This document shows positions 26,609-34,598 of a stretch of 64,000 bases of DNA, one piece after another. The DNA is from Clostridium sp. NkU-1. GTDB lineage: Bacteria; Bacillota_A; Clostridia; Lachnospirales; Lachnospiraceae. Where the stretch lies: assembly GCA_001312405.1 (NCBI GenBank), contig BBDR01000003.1, positions 62,001 to 126,000 on the forward strand. Reading direction: 5' to 3'. Under the pieces are notes generated by a model. It saw nothing but the letters and a program-made list of their open reading frames with translations. It did no database searches and was not told where the DNA came from. Numbering within the stretch: the stretch's first letter is position 1; the number at the start of each line of letters is the position of its first letter. The translations under genes and the position numbers were made by a program.

Positions 26609-27781
26609 AGAAAAACTCAGCCAAACAGGGATCATGTAAGATGGGAAAGGAAAAAAAAACGCCGGGAATCAGACGGCGGCTGGCCTGGGCCGGCGGGGTG
26701 GTACTGCTTTTAGGGATTCTTGGTGTTTGGACGTGGCACTATCTTCCTATGCATTATGCAAAGTTTTACCTGACCCGCTCGGCGCTGCAGACCAGAGGGC
26801 GGCTAATGGATCTGTGGGGCAAGGACCAGGAAGGAGCTAAGGAGGATTCCTTAAAGCTGATAGCGGATGAGGTGGAATGGAATGGTCATTCGGTGCTGAT
26901 CCTTCCGGGAGGGTTTGGCATCAACTGGAAGGAACAAAGGGATGAGGGAAATACCTTTGCCCAGGGAAGCCTTGATGTGTATTTTCTGGGGGCTGTAAGG
27001 GACGGAGTCCATTACCTGGCGGATAAGGAGAATGCCGTGATTTCCGCGCCTGGGATTAGCGGAACGACCATAAGAACCAGCCAGGATACATTAAAAGAGG
27101 TTTTGGGATTCTCCATTGTCCCGGAAGAGCGAAACCATTTAAGAGATCAGCTTGAAACCTTAAAAAAAGGACACCATCAGCATGATGAACCAAAGCCATG
27201 TGGAGTTTGTGGGAAGGGATGAGAATGGCGTAACAATTAAGGCATTGGTCCCTTCCGGCATCTTTGACTCTTATGTGAGCAAGATAGGAGAGCTGCTTAA
27301 AGAAGGCCCTGGAAAGGATATAAAAGAATGGGGACAGATGTTAGAGGAACGGAAAACCCAGGGAGAGACCCAGGAAATTCTTTTTGCCATTGACAAAGGG
27401 CTGCATATAACGGAAATCAAAGTGGAAGGCCTGTCTGATATGAGCCTTTTGCTGGAATCCAATGGCGGAATCCAGCTGGCAGGAAGTATCATGCTTAAAG
27501 AGCGGGAGCTTCATATGAGTGCAAAGATCTATTTCGGCAATGGGCATGAAGGGAAGAGGGCATTTCAGATCCCCGAACTAAATATTACATATCATAATGA
27601 GGGGTTCCGGCTTTTACTGAAACTGAGCGGAGGCTATGAAGGCGGTAAGATTTCCTCTGAGGCCTTGGAATATGGAAAGCTGTCTGAAACAGGAGGAGAA
27701 TCCTCTGATGACGGATTAGAAAAGGTCAAGGATGAATTCCTTAAAAGAGCCGGAGAATTAGGCCTTGACTTATATAAGTAA
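26605..27781 (+). CDS. Membrane-anchored hypothetical protein coupled to YhgE (frameshifted)
   Basis: About 391 residues after removing one A from the A7 run near 27167. ATG 26605 overlaps the YhgE stop; ATG 26641 (MGKEKKT) is an alternative. A basic start and one membrane helix (LAWAGGVVLLLGILGVWTWH) precede a long extracytoplasmic part with repeated beta strands (VLILPGGFGINWKEQ, ITEIKVEGLSDMSLLLESN, LNITYHNEGFRLLLKLSGGY). No catalytic motif is visible and I do not recognise the family. Coupling to YhgE suggests they work together at the cell surface. Confidence 0.6.
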
Positions 27782-27794
27782 ATAAAAAAATCTA

Positions 27795-27823
27795 TTGACA
27801 AATACAACTGTAACTTTTATAAT
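27795..27823 (+). promoter_or_regulatory. Promoter with CopY/BlaI-like operator upstream of trxA
   Basis: TTGACA, 17 bp, TATAAT. TACAACTGTA at 27803-27812 fits the TACAnnTGTA half-operator of CopY/BlaI repressors. AACTGTAAC (27806-27814) is repeated inverted as GTTACAGTT at 27851-27859. The transcript would have an untranslated leader of about 240 nt before trxA, with no gene visible in it. Confidence 0.55.
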
Positions 27824-28074
27824 AACAGTAAAGATACTGAAACTTACAAAGTTACAGTTATCCGGCAGGTAATAATCCAAAAAACGGGGATATTTAAGGC
27901 AATTATGATAAAACTATAAAAAAGAAGACCGTTGGCTGGAAGAAATTGCAGAGGATGTACTGTTCATCATATGATGCGGCGGCATTTCCAGGATGCAGTG
28001 AAATGTTGTGAATAGTGAATGAATGGCGCTTTTCGTGAATACACAAAAAGCAAGTCAAGAAGGAGGAACATGAT

Positions 28075-28395
28075 ATGGCAGTGATAACATTAACACAGGA
28101 AAATTTTGAAACGGAAGTAGCAAATAACAGCGGCATTGTGCTGGTGGATTTCTGGGCGACCTGGTGTGGTCCCTGTAAGATGTTTGCACCAATAATAGAC
28201 GAAATTGCAGAAGGGAATCTCCCAGGCGTTAAGGTTGGCAAGGTGGATGTAGACCAGCAGCCGGACCTGGCAGGGCAGTTTAAGGTCATGAGCATTCCTA
28301 CTCTTGTACTTTTCAAGGATGGAAAGGCAGCAGTCACTTCCGTAGGAGTCAAATCCAAGAAAGAAGTTTTGGAAATGATTGAGAAATTAAGATAA
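28075..28395 (+). CDS. trxA: Thioredoxin
   Basis: A 106-aa cytoplasmic thiol-disulfide oxidoreductase with the active site WCGPC at residues 30-34 inside LVDFWATWCGPCKMFAP, and the cis-Pro loop MSIPTLVLFKDGK. Length and motifs are canonical. AAGGAGG lies 9 nt before the ATG. A single-gene transcript is likely, bounded by the promoter at 27795 and the terminator at 28409. No thioredoxin reductase is adjacent. Confidence 0.93.
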   Translation: MAVITLTQENFETEVANNSGIVLVDFWATWCGPCKMFAPIIDEIAEGNLPGVKVGKVDVDQQPDLAGQFKVMSIPTLVLFKDGKAAVTSVGVKSKKEVLEMIEKLR

Positions 28396-28408
28396 ATATG
28401 CAGTAACA

Positions 28409-28452
28409 GGCCACGGGTCATCCGGATCACCGGAAGGCCGGTGGTCTTTTTT
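28409..28452 (+). terminator. Terminator after trxA
   Basis: GGCCAC pairs with GTGGTC around an inner CCGG-rich hairpin, followed by seven T residues. Confidence 0.65.
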
Positions 28453-28513
28453 TACAGATATTTACTATTTGCAGATGCCATTTTTTTTGTATAATAGATT
28501 GCATAAGTAGTTG

Positions 28514-28545
28514 TTGACATTCCCCTATACAGGAAGGATTATACT
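28514..28545 (+). promoter_or_regulatory. MerR-type promoter of the cut regulator gene
   Basis: TTGACA and TATACT are 20 bp apart. The spacer starts TTCCCCTATACAGGAA, an imperfect dyad resembling the one in the cut operon promoter at 29600. Autoregulation is inferred. Confidence 0.65.
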
Positions 28546-28630
28546 AAGTTCATCAGTACAAGGAAGCTCGTAAATGAAAGGTAATCTAATATTTAACTCT
28601 TAGACAACGCACAGGCTTATGGGGGTTTCT

Positions 28631-29465
28631 ATGGAAGAAAAGAAATTGTATTCAATTGGGGAAGTTAGTAAGATCTGTAATATTTCTACAAAAGCCTTGC
28701 GGTTTTATGATAAAATCGGGATCATATCCCCTGATATGATCTGCAAGGAAAACAGCTACCGGTATTATAACAAAGAGTCCCTTCTGACAGTTCCGGTGGT
28801 GAAATACTACAAGCAAATGGGATTTAAACTGGAAGAGATGCAGGGGCTGGTGGAAGGTAATACGTATTATTATCTGGAACAGAATTTCCGTAATAAGATT
28901 GACCAGCTGTGTCTTCAGGAGCAGCAGATCCATAACAGCTATATTGCGGTTAAGGACTGGTATGAGCTGATACAGGAAGCCAAACTGGTGCTCCAGAACG
29001 ATGTACATGATGTTGCTGTAAAATATATACAGCCCACCACCTATTGTGGTATGGAGCAGGACTTTGACTATAATTACATGGAATCCATCATTAATATAGA
29101 ATGGACCAATCACTTAGAATCAGCTGAAAATGAGATCACGGGGCCGGTGATTTTAAAGTTCGACGCGTTTGAGGAAAAGATGGTTGGCAAATGCAGCCGC
29201 ACCAGAATCATGCAGCAGGCCATTCATCCATGCAGGGGCTGCATGAACCGGCAGATCTTTGGAGGGTTTATGGCCGCATCGGTTTATCATATCGGCAAGC
29301 ATGAAACCATTGATGAGGAGTATGATAAGATCCTTAAATGGGCGGCTAAAAAAAGGCTATAAGTGCGGAAAAGAAAGCTTTGAACGGTATGTGGTAGATT
29401 ACTGGACCACCAGAAACCGGGAAGAGTTTGTTTCAGAGGTAATTGTTCCAATATACAGAGAATAA
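28631..29465 (+). CDS. MerR-family regulator of the choline-utilization microcompartment (frameshifted)
   Basis: About 277 residues after removing an A from the A7 run near 29348. ATG 28631 is preferred because GGGGG precedes it; ATG 28619 is in frame too. Residues 5-75 are a MerR winged helix (LYSIGEVSKICNISTKALRF, ENSYRYYNKESLL). A coiled dimer helix and a GyrI-like ligand domain follow (GPVILKFDAFEEKMVGKC, FGGFMAASVYHIGKHETI). It lies directly upstream of the operon, and both promoters have the same 20-bp spacer and TTCCCC-type dyad. It probably senses choline or a pathway intermediate; the ligand is not evident from sequence. Confidence 0.8.
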
Positions 29466-29485
29466 GGGAGCATGTTGTAACGGTT

Positions 29486-29538
29486 GGCTCCCCTGGATAC
29501 AGTATAAAAAAAGGTGCTGTACCAGGGGAGTCTTTTTG
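29486..29538 (+). terminator. Terminator after the cut regulator gene
   Basis: GGCTCCCCTGG-ATACAG pairs with CTGTACCAGGGGAGTC, followed by TTTTT. It separates the regulator from the operon. Confidence 0.75.
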
Positions 29539-29599
29539 ATATGCCCGGATGTGACCGCTTCTCCCAATATTTGGAGCATAAAAAAAGTTTAAAAACCTG

Positions 29600-29631
29600 T
29601 TGACATTTCCCCTAGGGGGAAGATTTATACT
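29600..29631 (+). promoter_or_regulatory. MerR-type promoter of the cut operon
   Basis: TTGACA (29600-29605) and TATACT (29626-29631) are 20 bp apart. The spacer holds TTCCCC-TAG-GGGGAA, a near-perfect dyad. The layout matches the promoter at 28514. Confidence 0.75.
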
Positions 29632-29786
29632 AAATGCATAGAAAAACACAAACCGTCTACCTAAAATTAGTAACATTAACTGGCGTGATGTGTTTTCTAA
29701 ACGTTTTCAGCTGAACGTAAAGAAAAAAACAGTGAAACAGGCTAACTTGAATTTTGTGCAGTATCAAATGGGGAAGGAAAACTTAG
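29632..29786 (+). other. Untranslated leader of the cut operon
   Basis: About 155 nt without a gene. TAGAAAAACACA near 29639 can pair with TGTGTTTTCTA near 29690, leaving a loop of about 35 nt, so an RNA-level element is possible. GGGGAAGGAA precedes the first ATG. Confidence 0.4.
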
Positions 29787-30761
29787 ATGACGGAAGCACG
29801 AAAGAAATTTAAAGCAATTGGCATTACGACAGGCTTACTGTCCGGCCTTATGTATGGGTTATATACCACATTCGTTTTGATCGCCGGATATTACAAGCCT
29901 CTTGCCGGAGCAGTTGGATTGTTTGCTGCTCCATATGTAACCTCAGGCCTCAATGATTTGTTTGCTGGCCTCTGGCTGACCGCTTATAACGTCAAGACCG
30001 GAAGAATCCGGGAAATCGGAAGAAGCTTAAGCCTGTTCCCGGGAAAAATCATTCTGATCGGTTCTCTGGTTGGCGGACCCATAGCAAGCGGCGCTTACCT
30101 TATGGGACTTGCCATGGCAGGAGCCTATGCAATACCGATTTCTGCTATGTATATACTCTTTGGAGCATTGTTCGCAAGGATTTTCTTAAAACAGAAAATC
30201 GTTCCGAGAGTAGGCATTGGTATGGTGATCTGTGTGGTTGGAGCGATTGTCATTAACTGGGTAAAGCCGGAAGGCAGCACTAATTTTACTCTTGGGATCA
30301 TCTGCGCGTTTGTTGCAGCCGTCGGCTGGGCTCTGGAAGGAGTATTTGCAGCTTACGGAAGTGCCATGCTGGATACTGATGTGGTAATCAATATCCGCCA
30401 GCTGTTATCCGGTATTGTGGATTTGATTGTTATTTTGCCGATGGTGGGAGGCATGGGACTTTTAAAGGGTACCCTTTTTGCACTGCCGCCGGTTGCGTGG
30501 CTGCTGGTTTCCGGACTTTGCGCCGCAATATCCTACTTGTGCTGGTATAAATCCAACAGTACAATAGGCTGCGCCATGGGAATGTCACTGAATATTACCT
30601 ACGCGTTCTGGGGCGTGCTGTTTTGTATTCTGTTCTTAAAACAGCCATTGACCCCGACTATAATCATTGGTTCCATTATTATCATTCTGGGTGCGGTTTT
30701 AGTATCCGTAGACCCGTTTGAATTGCTCAATAAAAAGGAGGAAGTAAGCAATGAAATATGA
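29787..30761 (+). CDS. EamA/DMT-family transporter, first copy, cut operon
   Basis: A 324-aa membrane protein with about ten helices in two similar halves ([70 protein letters not shown]). This is the drug/metabolite transporter EamA layout. It is the first gene of the operon and is closely related to the gene at 31041, with a shell gene between them. In this setting it probably imports choline or exports trimethylamine or another amine; direction and substrate are inferred. It overlaps the next gene by 11 nt. Confidence 0.8.
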   Translation: MTEARKKFKAIGITTGLLSGLMYGLYTTFVLIAGYYKPLAGAVGLFAAPYVTSGLNDLFAGLWLTAYNVKTGRIREIGRSLSLFPGKIILIGSLVGGPIASGAYLMGLAMAGAYAIPISAMYILFGALFARIFLKQKIVPRVGIGMVICVVGAIVINWVKPEGSTNFTLGIICAFVAAVGWALEGVFAAYGSAMLDTDVVINIRQLLSGIVDLIVILPMVGGMGLLKGTLFALPPVAWLLVSGLCAAISYLCWYKSNSTIGCAMGMSLNITYAFWGVLFCILFLKQPLTPTIIIGSIIIILGAVLVSVDPFELLNKKEEVSNEI

Positions 30762-31041
30762 TGCATTAGGAATGATTGAGACAAAGGGCCTGATTGGTTC
30801 TATCGAAGCTGCAGATGCAATGGTAAAGGCAGCAAACGTTACTCTGGTAGGAAAAGAATTTGTCGGCGGCGGACTTGTTACCGTTATGGTAAGAGGTGAC
30901 GTAGGTGCGGTTAAGGCAGCGACCGACGCAGGTGCGGCGGCAGCCCAGAGAGTTGGAGAACTGGTTTCCGTTCATGTAATCCCTCGTCCTCACGCTGAGG
31001 TTGAGACCATTCTTCCGAAAGATAAAAAGGAGTGTAAATAA
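30751..31041 (+). CDS. BMC-H hexameric shell protein (PduA/CutN-like), copy 1
   Basis: A 96-aa single BMC domain: [52 protein letters not shown]. The [16 protein letters not shown] pore-loop region is standard for major shell hexamers. AAAAGGAGG precedes ATG 30751. Nearly the same protein is encoded at 45671 at the far end of the operon: the first 91 residues differ by a single V/I exchange although many codons differ. Major facet component of the choline microcompartment. Confidence 0.93.
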   Translation: MKYDALGMIETKGLIGSIEAADAMVKAANVTLVGKEFVGGGLVTVMVRGDVGAVKAATDAGAAAAQRVGELVSVHVIPRPHAEVETILPKDKKECK

Positions 31042-32039
31042 TGAGTAACCAAGGAATGACATCTGGATCCGCGGATGCAAAAATGGCGGCAGTAAACAAA
31101 AAATTCAGGACAACCGGTATGACAACCGGTGCATTATCCGGACTGACATACGGAATCTATACCGTACTTGTACTGGTGGCCGGATATTATGAACCTCTTG
31201 TCAGTGCGGCAGGACTTTTGGCAGGACCATATGTATGTTCCGGCTTAAACGATCTTTTCGCAGGAATCTGGCTGACTGCTTATAATGCAAAAAGCGGCCG
31301 TATCCGTGAGATGGGAAGAAGCCTTAATACATTCCCTGGTAAAATGATCGTTATTGGATCCCTTCTTGGCGGCCCCATTGCCAATGGCGCTTATCTGGTA
31401 GGTCTTGCCATGGCCGGTGCCTATGCGATTCCGATTTCCGCATTATGCAGTTTGTTCGGAGCAATTTTTGCATGGATCTTCTTAAAACAGAAAATCACCA
31501 AGAGAGTCATGATGGGTATGCTGGTATGCGTAGCCGGTGCCATCATCATCAACTGGACAAAGCCGGAAGGCAGTGATAACTTCACCCTGGGAATTATATT
31601 CTCCTTTGTCGCAGCCATCTGCTGGGCCCTGGAAGGCGTATTCGCTACTTACGGCGGAGCCATGATCGATACCGATGTGGCAGTAAACTTACGCCAGCTG
31701 ATTTCCGGTATTGTAGATTTATTCGTGATCCTGCCAATCGTTGGCGGCATGGGACTTCTGGGCGGAACACTTTTTGCAGGAATTCCAGCCATCTGGCTTG
31801 CAGTATCCGGCTTAAGTGCCGCAGTGTCATTCCTTTGCTGGTATAAGAGCAACTCCACGGTTGGATGTGCTGTAGGAATGTCCTTAAATGTAACCTATGC
31901 GTTCTGGGGAGTTTTCTTCTGTATCCTGTTTTTGGGACAGGCAGTGACACCTACGATTGTAATCGGTTCTTTTGTAATCGTATTTGGTGCGATTCTGGTA
32001 ACCATGAATCCACTGGATTTATTCAGGAAAGGGGAATAA
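31041..32039 (+). CDS. EamA/DMT-family transporter, second copy, cut operon
   Basis: A 332-aa protein paralogous to the gene at 29787, with near-identical blocks such as [45 protein letters not shown] and SLNVTYAFWGVFFCILFL. An extra ~20-residue N-terminal tail (SNQGMTSGSADAKMAAVNK) distinguishes it. ATG 31041 overlaps the shell gene stop. The tandem arrangement suggests duplication with division of labour, for example choline uptake versus trimethylamine release; this is inference. Confidence 0.8.
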   Translation: MSNQGMTSGSADAKMAAVNKKFRTTGMTTGALSGLTYGIYTVLVLVAGYYEPLVSAAGLLAGPYVCSGLNDLFAGIWLTAYNAKSGRIREMGRSLNTFPGKMIVIGSLLGGPIANGAYLVGLAMAGAYAIPISALCSLFGAIFAWIFLKQKITKRVMMGMLVCVAGAIIINWTKPEGSDNFTLGIIFSFVAAICWALEGVFATYGGAMIDTDVAVNLRQLISGIVDLFVILPIVGGMGLLGGTLFAGIPAIWLAVSGLSAAVSFLCWYKSNSTVGCAVGMSLNVTYAFWGVFFCILFLGQAVTPTIVIGSFVIVFGAILVTMNPLDLFRKGE

Positions 32040-32043
32040 AGAT

Positions 32044-32325
32044 ATGTTATTACCTGCAAGAACAGCGGTTTTAAATTATTTATACGGAGTAAAAAGTGCG
32101 GATATCGGCCAGATCATGGAGGCTTTAAAGCCCCTTTACGGCGGAGAGCGCCAGTTCACCAAAGAACGTTATTTGGATCATGTCATGTCTTTGGAAGCAA
32201 ACGGTATGGTCAACTTAAGCAGCTATGACCTGGATCAGAACGGGGAGCTGCGCATGTGCTACGAAATCAATGATGACGGAAGAAGCGCTGTTGACAAATA
32301 TGTGGATAAGAAATACCGCAAATAA
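32044..32325 (+). CDS. Small winged-helix-like protein within the cut operon
   Basis: A 93-aa protein: LLPARTAVLNYLYGVKSADI, FTKERYLDHVMSLEANGMV and NGELRMCYEINDDGR suggest three helices and a beta wing as in PadR/winged-helix proteins. No membrane segment is visible. It starts 4 nt after the transporter stop and precedes two shell genes, so it is made with the compartment. It could be a local transcriptional co-regulator or an assembly factor using a winged-helix fold for protein contacts. I do not recognise a named family. Confidence 0.6.
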   Translation: MLLPARTAVLNYLYGVKSADIGQIMEALKPLYGGERQFTKERYLDHVMSLEANGMVNLSSYDLDQNGELRMCYEINDDGRSAVDKYVDKKYRK

Positions 32326-32346
32326 AAAAAGTGGAGGTTTACGAAG

Positions 32347-32643
32347 GTGAGATATTACGGAGATGAAGCTTTAGGGCTGGTTGAGACCGTTGGACTGGTT
32401 CCTGCACTGGAAGCAGCAGACAAGATGCTCAAAGCAGCGGATGTAGAATTGATTTCCTATGAAAACGTAGGTTCCACCCTGGTGACCATTATGGTAAAGG
32501 GTGATGTGGCAGCGGTACGTTCCTCAGTAGATGCAGGCGCGGAAGCAGCGGCAGCCATTGGCAAAGTGACTGCAAAGAACGTGATGCCAAGACCCATCAA
32601 AGAGGTCGGCGACATTGTATCAGTGCACGATATTGACGCATAG
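32347..32643 (+). CDS. BMC-H hexameric shell protein, copy 2
   Basis: A 98-aa BMC domain starting at GTG 32347 behind GGAGG. Hallmarks are ALGLVETVGLVPALEAADKM, GSTLVTIMVKGDVAAVRSSV and an ending NVMPRPIKEVGDI. The segment ISYENVGSTLV has Ser where the major hexamers have Gly, so its pore differs. It is adjacent to another shell gene at 32661, indicating a mixed facet. Its N-terminus MRYYGDEALG is slightly longer than in the 30751 protein. Confidence 0.9.
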   Translation: MRYYGDEALGLVETVGLVPALEAADKMLKAADVELISYENVGSTLVTIMVKGDVAAVRSSVDAGAEAAAAIGKVTAKNVMPRPIKEVGDIVSVHDIDA

Positions 32644-32660
32644 AGAAAGGAAAACAGTAT

Positions 32661-32969
32661 ATGGAAAGATATGAAGCCCTGGGCTCAATAGAAACATTTG
32701 GTCTGGTATTTGTTCTCGAAGCGGCGGATGCAATGTGCAAGGCGGCAGATGTGGAACTCATCGGCTATGAAAATGTAGCTTCCGGTTATATTTCTGTATT
32801 GGTACGGGGAGATGTGGGAGCCTGCAAGACGGCTGTGGAAGCCGGAATCAAGGCAGTAAATGATATGGGAGCAGAAGTTTACAGCTCCGTAGTCATACCA
32901 AGACCTCATCCCCATCTTGAAAAAATCATCAGACGATATGCCTTAAATACTGCTCCTGAACAGGAATAG
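32661..32969 (+). CDS. BMC-H hexameric shell protein, copy 3
   Basis: A 102-aa BMC domain: ALGSIETFGLVFVLEAADAM, IGYENVASGYISVLVRGDVG, SSVVIPRPHPHLEKIIR. The pore-loop segment ENVASGY is unlike both the 30751 and 32347 proteins, so at least three hexamer types exist here. AGAAAGGA precedes the ATG. The next gene, an aldehyde dehydrogenase homologue, begins 30 nt downstream. Confidence 0.9.
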   Translation: MERYEALGSIETFGLVFVLEAADAMCKAADVELIGYENVASGYISVLVRGDVGACKTAVEAGIKAVNDMGAEVYSSVVIPRPHPHLEKIIRRYALNTAPEQE

Positions 32970-32999
32970 CAGGCATCCCGGATGAAGGGAGAATAGGAA

Positions 33000-34495
33000 A
33001 TGAGTTTTGTAGATAAAGACCTGCTCTCCATACAGGAGGCAAGGATTTTAATGGAAGGTGCACGGGAGGCCAGAAAGACCATGCTTACCTTCCCCCAGGA
33101 AAAGCTTGATCTCATTACCGGCGCCCTGGCTGCGGCAGCAAAGGAAATGGCGGAGGAGCTGGCGGTTATGTCCGCGGAAGAAACCGGATATGGACGTTTC
33201 CAGGACAAGTACGTGAAAAACACCTTTGTCTGCAATTTCCTGCCGGAACGTTTAAAAAATATGAGATGCGTCGGCATCTTAGAAGAAGATCCCCAGTCAA
33301 AGACCATGGCAGTAGGCGTTCCTGTGGGCGTGATTGCCGCCCTGACGCCGGCAGTGAGCCCGGTTTCGACCGCGATCTACAACGTACTGATTGCCGTTAA
33401 GTCCGGCAATCCCATCGTTATCGCTCCCCATGAAAGGGCGAGGAAGGTAACGGGCAGGCTGCTTGACCGGCTGATAGAGGCAGGAAAATCCTGGGGACTT
33501 CCGGAAGGTGCCATCGGGTATTTAAAGACAGTGACAAAGGCAGGAGCTCTGGAACTGATCCGTCACCCGGCAGCGGCATGGTGGTCAACACCGGCGTTCC
33601 GGAGCTGTGCCGGGAGGCGGCAGAAAGCGGAAAGCCATATATTTACGGCGGCACGGGAAACGGACCGGTCTTTGTGGAGCGGACTGCCGATGTCAGACAG
33701 GCGGTAGAGGATATCATTGCCAGCCGTACTTTTGATTACGGTATCGTGTCTGCGGCCGAGCAGTATATGGTGGTAGACAGCCTCATTGCAGCAGAAGTAA
33801 AGGCCGAGATGTTAAAGAACGGTGCCTACTTCATGAATGGGGAAGAGGAGAAAAAGCTGATTGAACTCCTCTGCCTGGAAAGCGGGAAGGCGGATACGGA
33901 AATCATGGGAAGGCCGGCAGCAGAGCTTGCGGTCAGAGCAGGATTTACGGTGCCTGAGTCCACGACGGTGCTGGTTTCTGAACAGAAGTATATTTCTGAC
34001 AGGAATCCGTTTGCAAGAGAGCTCCTTTGTCCCGTACTGGCCTATTACATCGAAGATGACTGGATGCACGCCTGCGAGAAATGCATGAGCCTTCTGGTTA
34101 ACGAAAGCCATGGACACACCCTGGTGATCCATTCCAGGGATGAAGAAGTAATACGTCAGTTCGCCTTAAAGAAGCCGGTGGGCAGAGTTCTTGTCAATAC
34201 TCCTGCCACCCTGGGCAGCATGGGAGCCACAACGAACCTGTTTCCGGCTATGACTCTTGGCAGCATCACCGCAGGTGCCGGAATTACGGCTGACAACGTT
34301 TCACCCATGAATTTCATCTACACCCGGAGCGTGGGATATGGAGTCCGTAAGGTAAAGGAATTCCTTGGGGCTGCGAAGAACGCTTCAGGCGGATATGAGA
34401 AAGCTCCTGAGACAAAGGGGAACTGTGAGGATGCAAAAGCACTCCTTAGGCAGATTTTAGAAACCTTGTCCAAAGAGCTAGATGATAAGTGTTGA
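33000..34495 (+). CDS. Aldehyde dehydrogenase homologue with Ser in place of catalytic Cys (frameshifted)
   Basis: About 499 residues after repair of a break near 33580. It belongs to the CoA-acylating PduP/EutE/AdhE-type family (KTMAVGVPVGVIAALTPAVS, GKPYIYGGTGNGPVFVERT, GRVLVNTPATLGSMGATTNL). The active-site block reads TFDYGIVSAAEQ, while the paralogue at 43422 has TFDYGTICASEQ: Ser stands where the catalytic Cys should be. Flanking residues are in register on both sides, so a simple indel does not explain it. A C-terminal amphipathic helix (AKALLRQILETLSKEL) resembles an encapsulation peptide. It is probably inactive and structural or regulatory; a different chemistry cannot be excluded. 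Confidence 0.8.
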
Positions 34496-34561
34496 AAGAA
34501 AAGCGTCTTTCAACCTTGAATTTGTGAATCAACTGGATATGCAAGCATATCCGCTTGATTC
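34491..34561 (+). repeat. Dispersed palindromic repeat, copy 1 (upstream of cutC)
   Basis: A short hairpin (GTTGAAAGA/TCTTTCAAC) is followed by a 36-nt palindrome at 34526-34561 that starts GAATCAACTGGATATGC and ends GCATATCCGCTTGATTC. Related 36-nt palindromes lie at 55625 and 62757. The element lies between the aldehyde dehydrogenase and cutC genes inside the operon and may affect mRNA stability or processing. Confidence 0.7.
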
Positions 34562-34598
34562 ATTAGGCGGCAAATAATTGAAAGAGAGGGAAACCAGA

